Made by a program: the position numbers and the translations under genes
Part shown: positions 56,415 through 64,000 of the stretch, in pieces
Layout of the letters: every line of letters starts with the position of its first letter
Position numbering within the stretch: position 1 is the first letter of the stretch
The notes under the pieces: model-generated
What the model was told of the DNA's origin: nothing
Databases searched by the model: none
What the model saw: the letters and a program-made list of their open reading frames with translations, nothing else
Origin: DAOUJI01 sp965224415
Lineage (GTDB): Bacteria; Chloroflexota; Dehalococcoidia; Lucifugimonadales; JAGWBF01
Length of the DNA stretch: 64,000 nt
Assembly: GCA_965224415.1 (NCBI GenBank)
Contig: CBDCZB010000002.1
Location: 1 to 64,000, forward strand
Direction of reading: 5' to 3'

Positions 56415-58009
56415 TGAACGACCAACTCGATATGATACCGGCGGCCCTCTACGCCAGAGTCTCCAGCGACCGCCAGGACGTTGACCTGTCCGTTGCCGCC
56501 CAGCTAAGGGCGCTCAGGGACTACGCCGAGAAGAACGGCTACCTCGTCGCCCGCGAGTACGTGGACGAGGCGGAGAGCGGACGCATCGCCGACCGGCCCC
56601 AGTTCCAGAGGATGCTGGACGAGGCGGGCAAGCCGGAGGCTCCCTTCAAGGAAATCCTCGTCTGGAAGTTCTCCAGATTCACCCGGAAGCGCGAGCACGC
56701 CGTCGCCTTCAAGTCCATGCTGAGGCGCAGGGGAATCCGCGTCGTCTCCATCACCGAGCAGGCCGACGACACCGCCACCGGCAGGCTCCTTGAGGCCATC
56801 ATCGAGAGCGTGGACGAATTTTACAGCGAAAATCTTGCCCAGGAGGTCTCCAGGGGAATGCGGGAGTCCGCTTCCCGTGGCTACTGGATGTCGGCCTACG
56901 CCCCCTACGGCTACAAGCGGGTCCACGTTCAGGACGGGCCGAAGAAGCGCCCCAGGCTGGAGCTTGACCCGCCCGCCGACGCAATGATCCGCCGCATCTT
57001 CGACATGGCCCTACAGGGCAGGAGCATCCTCGACATCACCAAGACCCTCAACGCCGAGGGCATCCCCACGGTCAACGGCAAGAAGTGGCTCAAGACCACC
57101 GTCCACACCATGCTGAACAACGAAGCCTACACGGGAGCCGTTGTCTGGGGAACCACCGCAAAGGACGGCCAGCCGCCCGTGCGGGTGGAGGACACGCACC
57201 CCGCCATCATATCCAAGCGAGAGTTCCGAAAGGTGAAGAAGCTGCTCGGCTCCCGCGCCCCGAAGCAGGCGAATCCCAGGCGGGCGTCCAGCCCCTACCT
57301 GCTCAGCGGCATCCTCAAGTGCGAGACCTGTGGCAGGGCCATGTCCGCCTCCGAGGCCAAGAGCGGCAAGTACACCTACTACGTCTGTCAGTCCCTGATG
57401 AAGAGGGGCAGCGGTACGTGCAAGACCCCCAGGCTCAACGCCAAGAAAATCGAGAACACCATCGTCGATGAGCTTCGCGCCAACATCCTCACAGAGTCCA
57501 ACATCAGAGACCTGGTGAAGCACTTGGACGAGGAGATGGACGGCGTAGCCCGCGACCAGCGGGAGAGGCTGGAGGGTATCGACGGGGAGCTTGAGGAGGT
57601 GAAGAAGCAACTGGGCCGAGTCTGGCACTTCATATCCAAGAGCGACAGCATCGACGTGGCCGCGGCCTCGGATCACATCGTGGAACTGCGGGAGCGCAAG
57701 GAGAATCTGGAGAGCGCCGCAGACGAGGCAAGGGCGGTGCTGGCGGAGCGGCGGCAGTACCTGGACAGCGCCGACACCATCGCCACCTTCGCAGAGGAGA
57801 TGAGCGAGTTCCTCACGACCAGCGAACTGACTGAGACCAAAGCCTTCGTCCACTCGTTCGTCAAGGAGGTCCAGGTCAAACCTGGAAGAGCCGCCATCAT
57901 CTACTCGATGCCTACTCCTGATGACAGCCCGTTAGGGGGAGCGGACTCCGCTGAGATCGCTCTCAATGGCGGAGTTCGCAAATCGGTACGTCATGGTGGG
58001 CCCGGATAG
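56414..58009 (+). CDS. Large serine recombinase / integrase of ICE B
   Basis: 531 residues. N-terminal resolvase domain (ALYARVSSDRQ, nucleophile Ser17; WKFSRFTRKREH), recombinase domain (KTLNAEGIPTVNGKKWLKT), zinc ribbon (CETCGRAM, YYVCQSLMKRGSGTC), coiled coil and a C-terminal beta-like end. It lies next to the right end of ICE B; its 3' end contains the arm 57974-57989 and the core, and its last codons (GGPG, TAG at 58007-58009) are chromosomal tRNA sequence. It should cut at the 9-bp core in attP and the tRNA-Met 3' end. Confidence 0.93.
   Translation: MNDQLDMIPAALYARVSSDRQDVDLSVAAQLRALRDYAEKNGYLVAREYVDEAESGRIADRPQFQRMLDEAGKPEAPFKEILVWKFSRFTRKREHAVAFKSMLRRRGIRVVSITEQADDTATGRLLEAIIESVDEFYSENLAQEVSRGMRESASRGYWMSAYAPYGYKRVHVQDGPKKRPRLELDPPADAMIRRIFDMALQGRSILDITKTLNAEGIPTVNGKKWLKTTVHTMLNNEAYTGAVVWGTTAKDGQPPVRVEDTHPAIISKREFRKVKKLLGSRAPKQANPRRASSPYLLSGILKCETCGRAMSASEAKSGKYTYYVCQSLMKRGSGTCKTPRLNAKKIENTIVDELRANILTESNIRDLVKHLDEEMDGVARDQRERLEGIDGELEEVKKQLGRVWHFISKSDSIDVAAASDHIVELRERKENLESAADEARAVLAERRQYLDSADTIATFAEEMSEFLTTSELTETKAFVHSFVKEVQVKPGRAAIIYSMPTPDDSPLGGADSAEIALNGGVRKSVRHGGPG
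57974..58002. other. Right attachment site of ICE B (P arm plus core)
   Basis: GTTCGCAAATCGGTAC (57974-57989), GTCA, then core TGGTGGGCC (57994-58002). The arm is the exact inverted copy of 5157-5172 and lies within the recombinase gene. The core reads CCA plus the discriminator and acceptor end of the tRNA on the minus strand. Confidence 0.85.
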
Positions 58010-58068
58010 ACTCGAACTATCGACCCGCCGGTTATGAGCCGGCTGCTCTACCTCTGAGCTACGGGCCC
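57994..58068 (-). tRNA. tRNA-Met (anticodon CAT)
   Basis: The minus strand folds into a full cloverleaf: acceptor GGGCCCG/CGGGCCC, D arm GCTCAGAGGTAGAGC, anticodon stem GCCGG/CCGGC with loop CTCATAA, T stem GATAG/CTATC with loop TTCGAGT, discriminator A and an encoded CCA. The G1-C72 pair argues against initiator tRNA; an Ile tRNA with a modified CAT anticodon cannot be excluded. The last nine bases (GGCCCACCA) form the ICE core, so integration rebuilds the 3' end. Confidence 0.93.
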
Positions 58069-58228
58069 TGTGCAGTAAAGCCAGATTATCCCAGGCGCCT
58101 ATGGGTGTCAACACAATCCCTCGCCGACGGCGGTTCTTTACATACCGACAACAGGCTTGCTAACCTAGCTTACGGCCCATACTGACTCAGCCGTCGTGTG
58201 AATCTCGCCAACAAACAAAGGAGGTCTC

Positions 58229-59563
58229 TTGGTCCACTATCTGGAGCGGACGGGCATGGACAAAATACTCTCCCTTTCCAAGCGGAGGGGCTTCATCTTT
58301 CAGAGCAGCGAGATTTACGGAGGACTCAACGCCACCTGGGACTACGGACCGTTGGGCGTTGAACTGAAGAGGAACGTAAAGGACGCTTGGTGGCACACCG
58401 TGGTCCACGAGAGGGACGACATGGTGGGCCTGGACTCCGCCATACTCATGCACCCCAAGGTATGGGTCACCAGCGGCCACGTTGAGAGCTTCTCCGACCC
58501 CCTGGTAGAATGCAAGCAGTGCCATCTGCGGTTCAGGTCCGACGACGTGGAAGACCCTGCCAAATGCCCCGACTGTGGGGGCGAATTGACAGACCCCCGC
58601 AACTTCAACCTGATGTTCAAGACCTTCATGGGCGCCGTTGAGGACACGGCCAGCCAGGTCTATCTCAGGCCGGAGACGGCCCAGGGCATCTTTGTCAACT
58701 TTGCCAATGTGCTGGTGGCCTCCCGCCGCAAGCTGCCCTTTGGCATCGCCCAAATCGGCAAGGCGTTCCGCAACGAAATCACTCCCGGCAACACAACTTT
58801 CCGCACTCGGGAGTTCGAGCAGATGGAGATAGAGTATTTCGTCAAACCAGGCACGGACATGGACTGGCTCAAGTCCTGGGTGGACGAAAGACTGGGCTGG
58901 TACGTCAAGCACGGCCTGCGCCAGGAGAACCTGCGCCTACGCCAGCACGGCGGCGACGAGCTGGCCCACTACGCCAAGGACTGCTACGACGTAGAATACA
59001 GGTTTCCCTGGGGGTGGGCGGAGTTGGAAGGCATAGCCAACCGGTCGGACTATGACCTGAAGGCTCACGGAGAGTCCAGCGGCGAAGACCTCAAGTATTT
59101 CGACGACGAGATGAAAGAACACTACTACCCCTACGTCATTGAGCCGTCGGGGGGCGTGGACCGAGCGGCCCTGGCCTTCCTCATAGACTCCTATGACGAA
59201 GAGCCCGATACGTCCTCGTCTAAAGAGGAGACCCGGACCCTGTTGCGTTTGCACCGGAGGCTGGCGCCCATCAAAGCCGCCGTGCTGCCCCTGAGCCGAA
59301 ACGAGAAGCTGGTCCCCACAGCCAGGGACGTCCATGCCTTGCTCCGACAATACATACCCACCCAATTCGACGACGCCCAGAGCATCGGACGGCGTTACCG
59401 TAGGCAGGACGAGATAGGGACACCCTTCTGCGTCACCGTGGACTTCGACACTTTGGAAGACAAGCAGGTGACCATCCGGGAGCGTGATACGATGGAACAG
59501 ATAAGGGTCCCCATCGCCAGTCTTGTCGGCGTATTGCAGGACAAGTTGCAGCACGGGTGGTAG
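58229..59563 (+). CDS. glyQS: Glycyl-tRNA synthetase, single-chain dimeric type
   Basis: 444 residues, class II synthetase of the alpha2 type. Motifs seen: ILSLSKRRGFIFQSSEIYGG, LRPETAQGIFVNF, motif 2 IAQIGKAFRNEITPGN with FRTREFEQMEIEYF, and GGVDRAALAFL as motif 3. A Cys4 zinc site is present (CKQCHLRF, CPDCGG). The start may be TTG 58229 (short spacing to AAAGGAGG) or ATG 58256. First chromosomal gene after the tRNA. Confidence 0.95.
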   Translation: MVHYLERTGMDKILSLSKRRGFIFQSSEIYGGLNATWDYGPLGVELKRNVKDAWWHTVVHERDDMVGLDSAILMHPKVWVTSGHVESFSDPLVECKQCHLRFRSDDVEDPAKCPDCGGELTDPRNFNLMFKTFMGAVEDTASQVYLRPETAQGIFVNFANVLVASRRKLPFGIAQIGKAFRNEITPGNTTFRTREFEQMEIEYFVKPGTDMDWLKSWVDERLGWYVKHGLRQENLRLRQHGGDELAHYAKDCYDVEYRFPWGWAELEGIANRSDYDLKAHGESSGEDLKYFDDEMKEHYYPYVIEPSGGVDRAALAFLIDSYDEEPDTSSSKEETRTLLRLHRRLAPIKAAVLPLSRNEKLVPTARDVHALLRQYIPTQFDDAQSIGRRYRRQDEIGTPFCVTVDFDTLEDKQVTIRERDTMEQIRVPIASLVGVLQDKLQHGW

Positions 59564-59617
59564 CTCTACGCTGATCAAACCAAGCTTAAAAGAGTGTGAT
59601 GTGAGGCTGGGATAAGA

Positions 59618-60862
59618 ATGCGCATCGTTCACTTTTCTGACCTGCACATAGGTGTGGAGAATCACGGCCGGGTCGACCCGGCCACAGGACTTTCCACCCG
59701 GCTTTTGGACTTCCTGTCGGCGCTGGACGAACTGGTCGAGTACAGCCTCAGCTCCGACGTAGACCTCGTTGTATTGGCCGGAGACGCCTACAAAGGCCGG
59801 GACCCCTCCCAGACCCACCAGAGGGAGCTTGCACGCCGTCTGGCGAAGCTGTCGTCGGCCGGGATAGCCGTCTTCCTCCTAGTAGGCAACCACGATCTCC
59901 CAGCGGCCCTGGGCAGAGCCACGGCGGTGGACATCTTCGACACCCTCCAGGTCTCCCACGTGCAGGTCGGAGACGACCTGGCCACGTACACCATGCCCAC
60001 TAAGAAGGGGCCTGTGCAGATAGTCGGAGTCCCCTGGCCGAAAAGGAGTGGGCTGCTAAGCAGAGAGCAGTCCCGGAGTCTGTCCCTGGACCAGGTGAGG
60101 GAGCGGCTGGAAGAGCTATGCACGTCGGGAATAGAACGTGAAGTCCAAAAGCTGGACCCGGACATACCCGCCGTACTGACGGCCCACGTCACCATCAACG
60201 GCTCCACCGTGGGTTCCGAGCGCTCAATGATGCTTGGCAATGACCACGCCCTGTTCCCGTCTGCGGTGCACAAGCCTTCGCTGGACTACGTTGCCTTGGG
60301 CCACATCCACAAACACCAGATTCTGCGTCATGACCCGATGGTGGTCTATTCAGGCAGCCTCCAACGGGTCGACTTCAGTGAAGAGAAGGACACCAAGGGC
60401 TTCTGTGTAATAGACCTCGACCCTTCAGCCCCACAGGGAAAGCGGGTCACCGACTTCCGTTTTCAGCAGGTGGACGCCAGACCCTTTGTCACCATAGAGG
60501 CCCGGATAAACCCCGGCGACCTCAATCCCACTCAGACCGTGATTAACGCCATCCAACGCCACAAAATCGCCGGCTCCATCCTGCGGGTGAGGATAATTAC
60601 GCCGCCGGAGTTGGACGTCCACCTCAGCGAATCGGACATCCGTCAGGCGCTCAGCCCGGCCCACTACGTAACGGCCATCTCCCGGGAGTTGGACCAGCCC
60701 CGGCGCACACGCATCCCGGCGGCTGTGGCTGAGGGTCTATCGCCGATGGACGCCTTGAAGATGTATCTGGAGTCTAGGGGAACGGACGCCAAGCGTCAGG
60801 AAACGCTTCTGACATACGCTGGGGAACTGATTACGGCTGAAGAACACTCAGAAGAGGGGTAG
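59618..60862 (+). CDS. sbcD: SbcD/Mre11-like exonuclease subunit
   Basis: 414 residues. Metallophosphoesterase motifs in order: FSDLHIGVENHG, LVVLAGDAYKGRDP, LVGNHDLP, LTAHVTING, and YVALGHIHKHQ, with YSGSLQRVDF. These are the five signature blocks of SbcD/Mre11. A C-terminal capping domain follows. It handles DNA double-strand ends and hairpins with an SbcC partner, which is not in the window. One Asp-to-Gly style change is not evident; catalytic residues look complete. Confidence 0.9.
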   Translation: MRIVHFSDLHIGVENHGRVDPATGLSTRLLDFLSALDELVEYSLSSDVDLVVLAGDAYKGRDPSQTHQRELARRLAKLSSAGIAVFLLVGNHDLPAALGRATAVDIFDTLQVSHVQVGDDLATYTMPTKKGPVQIVGVPWPKRSGLLSREQSRSLSLDQVRERLEELCTSGIEREVQKLDPDIPAVLTAHVTINGSTVGSERSMMLGNDHALFPSAVHKPSLDYVALGHIHKHQILRHDPMVVYSGSLQRVDFSEEKDTKGFCVIDLDPSAPQGKRVTDFRFQQVDARPFVTIEARINPGDLNPTQTVINAIQRHKIAGSILRVRIITPPELDVHLSESDIRQALSPAHYVTAISRELDQPRRTRIPAAVAEGLSPMDALKMYLESRGTDAKRQETLLTYAGELITAEEHSEEG

Positions 60863-60889
60863 ACGCCTCCGGGACCAGCGCCTCTGGGT

Positions 60890-61855
60890 TTAGCGCAGGT
60901 TGCCCAGAATCTGGTTGGCGCCCTGCACCAAGCTGTCTACCACTTCCCCTGCCGACATGATCTCGGAGACCAGTCCGACTCCGGCTCCGCAGTAGGCTAT
61001 GCTGCCGTCCATGTCCCCATCCAGGATTGCGGCTCGGACTCTGGATGGGCCCAGCTCGGCGTCCCACTGTTCCGCCGAAGAGGAGTCGGCCCCCTCGGCG
61101 TCTCCGGTTTTCGCTTTCAGCGCCGTCCCGGTGCGCAGCAGCCGCGTGGGCCTGTGATAGCGTCCGGCGATGATAGTGCCTGTGTCGATGGCGCCCAACA
61201 GCGCTTCCTTGTGTCTGGGGTGGGCGATGCACTCTGTAGTGGCGACGAACCTGGTGCCAAGCTGTACGCCGTGGGCGCCCCATGCAAGGGCGGCTACGTA
61301 TCCCCGGGCGTCCATTATGCCGCCTGAGACTATAACAGGCACGGACACGGCATCGGCGATTTGGGGGACCAGCACAGAATTGGGGAGCTCGTCAGGGCCT
61401 CGCAGTCCTCCACCTTCGTAACCCTCGGCTATCATGATGTCCACGCCCTGAGCTTCGGCGCCGCGGGCGTGGCGCACCGTGGAAACGACGTGGATTACGC
61501 TCACCTGGTTGTTCTTCAACATTCCGGTGAAAAGCGCCGGACTCCCGCTGTAGGTGACTGCAATCTTCATGCCCTCTTCAATGGCGGCCTCCATCAGTTC
61601 TTCTGTGCGGGGGTTTGCCAGATAGAAACATACGCCGAAGGGATGGTTGGTCAACCTTCGCAGCCTGCGCATATTTTCTCGCAGGTTGGTCAACATGTCG
61701 CCGTCGACGGCCATCCCGGCTGAAGGATGGAGAATTCCCAGGCCTCCGGCGTTGGACACAGCCGCCACCAGCTCGGGGTTGGACACCCACGGCATCCCAG
61801 CTTGGAGAATGGGGTGCTCAATGCCCAAGCTTCTGCTGACCCGAGGGTCCTTCAT
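60890..61855 (-). CDS. Nitronate monooxygenase family flavoprotein
   Basis: 321 residues of a TIM-barrel FMN protein: HPILQAGMPWVSNPELVAAVSNAGGLGIL, NLRENMRRLRRLTNHPFGVCFYL, VIHVVSTVRHARGAEAQGVDIMIAEGYEGGG, PVIVSGGIMDARGYVAALAWGAHGVQLGTRFVATTE. This pattern covers nitronate monooxygenases and FabK-like enoyl-ACP reductases, which cannot be told apart from sequence alone. Convergent with sbcD. Confidence 0.88.
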   Translation of the reverse strand: MKDPRVSRSLGIEHPILQAGMPWVSNPELVAAVSNAGGLGILHPSAGMAVDGDMLTNLRENMRRLRRLTNHPFGVCFYLANPRTEELMEAAIEEGMKIAVTYSGSPALFTGMLKNNQVSVIHVVSTVRHARGAEAQGVDIMIAEGYEGGGLRGPDELPNSVLVPQIADAVSVPVIVSGGIMDARGYVAALAWGAHGVQLGTRFVATTECIAHPRHKEALLGAIDTGTIIAGRYHRPTRLLRTGTALKAKTGDAEGADSSSAEQWDAELGPSRVRAAILDGDMDGSIAYCGAGVGLVSEIMSAGEVVDSLVQGANQILGNLR

Positions 61856-62033
61856 CTACAACTCCATCGGCATGGTCTGGCGTTAGGCACAATCTGGGAA
61901 TCGCGGGAATTTTATGGGCATAGCGGATTAACTGTCAACCGAATTGGTTGACTCCCAACCTGTAACAAGTCCGCATCTCGTTGACTCGCTCTCTAGCCCA
62001 ACGTAGAATCCCTTCGTCCGGCCTCGTGCGCCC

Positions 62034-62516
62034 ATGAGTTTCACCGAAGTCCTCATTCTGGTTATACGTTGGATTCACGCCATCGCAGCGGTCGCTTGGG
62101 TCGGCGGAGGGCTCTTCTACTTGCTCGTGCTCCGTCCAAACCTCTCAAAGGGGGACGGAGTAGCAGACGACCGGCGGCGCATAGGGGAGCAGTTTCGAAG
62201 CCTCGTAAACACAGCGATAGCAGTGCTGCTCGTGACCGGGGTCATTATGACGCTGAGCCGGCTCACGTCGGACACCGCTGGACCGGCTTACATTGCCGTC
62301 CTGGTTGTAAAGATCGCGTTGTCCCTGTACATGTTCTATTTGGTCAGATTCCTCAGGTCAAAGAGCTATCCCCAAGACCTGGAGGGAGAGACGCGGGGCT
62401 TGCGGAGAATCACCTCGGCGTTTAGCGGGGCGACGGCGGTCACTGTGTTGGGCGTGGCGGTGTTCCTGCTTGCCGACGTGCTGCGCGCCTTGGTGGAGAT
62501 AAGCCTTGACGCATAA
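62034..62516 (+). CDS. CopD-like four-helix membrane protein
   Basis: 160 residues with four hydrophobic helices (WIHAIAAVAWVGGGLFYLLVL with a conserved His near the start, TAIAVLLVTGVIMTL, YIAVLVVKIALSLYMFYLV, TAVTVLGVAVFLLADVL). The layout matches CopD or DUF2269-type proteins. Copper transport is possible but not proven. ATG 62034. Confidence 0.72.
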   Translation: MSFTEVLILVIRWIHAIAAVAWVGGGLFYLLVLRPNLSKGDGVADDRRRIGEQFRSLVNTAIAVLLVTGVIMTLSRLTSDTAGPAYIAVLVVKIALSLYMFYLVRFLRSKSYPQDLEGETRGLRRITSAFSGATAVTVLGVAVFLLADVLRALVEISLDA

Positions 62517-62561
62517 AGGCCCGGACGGTCCGACAGTCCTCGCGCACTGAAGGAGTGGGAA

Positions 62562-62747
62562 ATGAAGAGAGACCTGGTTGATATTCTGGCGTGTCCCCTG
62601 TGCAAGAGTCCGCTGGATCTGAGAGTGGACGTTGAGGACGCAGAGGAAGTGCTCAGCGGGTCCCTCCACTGCCAGGCCTGCAACGAAAGCTACCCGATAG
62701 AAGACTCCATACCCAACCTCTTGCCGCCCGACCTGCGGGGAGCGTGA
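62562..62747 (+). CDS. Trm112-family small zinc protein
   Basis: 61 residues: MKRDLVDILACPLCKSPLDL, SGSLHCQACNESYPIEDSIPNLLP. The CPLC and CQAC pairs bind one zinc ion. This is the complete Trm112 (UPF0434-like) fold, which in bacteria is uncharacterised and in archaea or eukaryotes activates methyltransferases. Confidence 0.85.
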   Translation: MKRDLVDILACPLCKSPLDLRVDVEDAEEVLSGSLHCQACNESYPIEDSIPNLLPPDLRGA

Positions 62748-62838
62748 CAACTTAATAAGAAATTAAGAATCGCCTTCTACAATTCCAAATAACGGGAGCG
62801 ATAGGCCGCTCCAGTTGCCCTATCGTAGGAGGTGGAAC

Positions 62839-64000
62839 ATGGCACAGTTTGCCAGGAGTCTCAGCATCGGCATGACAGCCGCCGCCATAGCGGCCATGCT
62901 GGCGGTGGCTTACTTCTGGGTGGGTTCCGGGTTCTAACTCCTTCTTCACCAGTCCCGCCGCGGCGGCATTGTTCGATGAGGACGAGGTGACTTCCATATA
63001 TCAAACCGTCAGTCCGGCGGTCGTGGAAATCAGCACAGGTGAGAGCGGAGGCTCAGGGTTCCTCATCGACTCCGACGGGCACATCGTCACCAACGACCAC
63101 GTCGTAGAGGGCGAGGAGACCGTAACCGTAACTTTCCCCGACGGTTCCTCCTCCGAGGCCGATGTCAAAGGCCGCCTTCCCGGAAACGACCTTGCGCTCC
63201 TCAAGGTGGATTCGTCAGTGGTCGAGGGGATAACTCCGGTCACCCTTGGGGACTCCAGCGCTCTCAAACCGGGCCAGTTGGCCATAGCCATCGGCGCCCC
63301 ATTCGGACTTGAAGGCACAATTACCGTGGGAGTGGTGAGTCAGGTCAACAGAGACATGCCCAGCCACGTCGGGCGTCTGGTGTCCGGCGTGATACAGACC
63401 GACGCAGTCATCAATCCGGGCAACTCCGGCGGACCCCTTCTGGACTCCAACGGGTCGGTCATAGGCGTCACGACTGCTATCCGCACGACTGGGCTTCAGT
63501 CCGCGTTCGGGGGAATCGGGTTCGCTGTGCCCATCAACTTCCTGAAGGACAACCTGGACGACTTGAAAGAGGGCGGGGTGATTCGGCCTCCCTGGCTGGG
63601 AATACGGGCCACTGAAGTTACCCCGGAACTGGTTGAGGACTTGGACCTGTCCGCAGACAGTGGGGTGTACGTGATTGGCGTCGAACCGGACAGCCCGGCT
63701 GACGACGCGGGCATCATGGGTTCGGGACTCTGGGATGACCGCCCGACGCGCGGCGGAGACATCATCACGGGGGTGAATGGAGTTTCGGTGGACAGCGTGA
63801 CGGCCTTGATTACCCAACTGGACGCTTACAGCCCAGATGATGAGGCGCCTCTCACCATCGTCCGAGATGGAACAGCCAGGACGGTTACGGTGACTCTCGG
63901 CGAGTGGCCGGAGGAGATGCGCGAGCCTACGACCGGCGGTGGCTTCTACCCAGACTTCGATGAGTCGTTCCCCGATCTCTTCCCCAATTGCGACGAGCTG
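62839..64000 (+). CDS. HtrA-like periplasmic serine protease, frameshifted near the N-terminus and cut by the window end
   Basis: ATG 62839 (AGGAGG site) opens a signal-anchor-like stretch (MTAAAIAAMLAVAYFWVG) that stops at 62937. The protease itself lies one frame away: FDEDEVTSIYQTVSPAVVEIS, SGFLIDSDGHIVTNDHVVEG (catalytic His), NDLALLKV (Asp), and INPGNSGGPLLDSNG (catalytic Ser). A PDZ domain follows (YVIGVEPDSPADDAGI). A one-base indel near 62925-62935 would join anchor and protease. The 3' end lies beyond the window. Confidence 0.85.

Larger units (their letters stand above)
5143..58002. mobile_element. ICE B, complete integrative conjugative element
   Basis: The ends are direct repeats of TGGTGGGCC with inverted 16-bp arms just inside. 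The element of about 52.9 kb contains a serine recombinase next to its right end, a full set of T4SS-like genes, DNA-processing genes, regulators and a defence cargo. The right end abuts the tRNA-Met gene and the left end abuts ICE A. Two insertion sequences and two MITE copies have landed in it. Base composition of the 5.2-22.7 kb cargo is lower in G+C than the 23-50 kb backbone, which suggests the cargo was acquired separately. Confidence 0.85.

Overview
The window is a high-G+C bacterial chromosome segment holding almost one complete tandem array of integrative conjugative elements (ICEs) at a tRNA-Met(CAT) gene, followed by ordinary chromosome. The chromosomal genes (single-chain glycyl-tRNA synthetase, SbcD-like phosphoesterase, nitronate monooxygenase, CopD-like protein, Trm112-like protein, HtrA) and the PrgI/TrbC/VirB4-type transfer genes would suit a member of the Chloroflexota such as a Dehalococcoidia lineage. 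That taxonomic guess is an inference with modest confidence.

Layout. (1) 1-5151: right end of ICE A, with a broken transfer ATPase, a replication-relaxation-like protein, an HTH remnant, a small protein and a large serine recombinase. (2) 5143-58002: the complete ICE B, about 52.9 kb. Its ends are set by a 9-bp direct repeat TGGTGGGCC, which is the tRNA 3' end including CCA. Inside each copy lies a 16-bp arm, and the two arms are exact inverted copies (57974-57989 and 5157-5172), so the circular form would carry a classic attP. (3) 58003-64000: chromosome.

ICE B from left to right. 5.4-22.7 kb is a defence cargo on the minus strand with visibly lower G+C. It holds a vsr / unknown / receiver-like / double-GHKL-ATPase / 5mC methyltransferase / DprA-like cluster, a CD-NTase-like gene, a PIN toxin-antitoxin pair, an IS630 element, and an excisionase-like HTH / PLD-helicase / type IIG-like methylase operon. 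Two copies of a 161-bp MITE lie in it. 23.2-37.9 kb is a minus-strand DNA-processing block (SNF2 helicase, DUF6094 methylase, RadC, SSB, DUF2958, Cas4-like nuclease, orphan TSCPD domain, DUF7007, RAD52, primase and small proteins); its intergenic leaders repeatedly carry a two-hairpin motif and/or the word CTACAGG. 38.2-49.8 kb is the plus-strand transfer operon (VirB6/TrbL, two TrbC/VirB2-like proteins, a PrgI fusion, VirB4 in two frames, a coupling-type ATPase, a replication-relaxation-like protein, DUF3800). 49.9-58.0 kb has an AbiTii gene, an IS1380 element, a tandem array of XRE-like HTH genes, a divergent control region, an XRE/ImmA-like pair, a ribbon-helix-helix protein and the recombinase.

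How it fits together. The recombinase moves the ICE in and out of the tRNA. The XRE/ImmA-like/RHH genes probably control it. The minus-strand block probably processes and protects the circular DNA, and the T4SS exports it. The cargo defends the host. A dispersed ~27-30 bp palindromic element occurs 15 times in the ICE B backbone, 12 of them inside reading frames and always in one frame per orientation, much like the Rickettsia palindromic elements. It is absent from the defence cargo and from the flanks. The strongest candidates for undescribed biology are this protein-invading palindrome, the repeated leader-RNA motif, the GHKL/receiver/methyltransferase/Vsr cluster, and a recombinase whose C-terminus changes with integration state.
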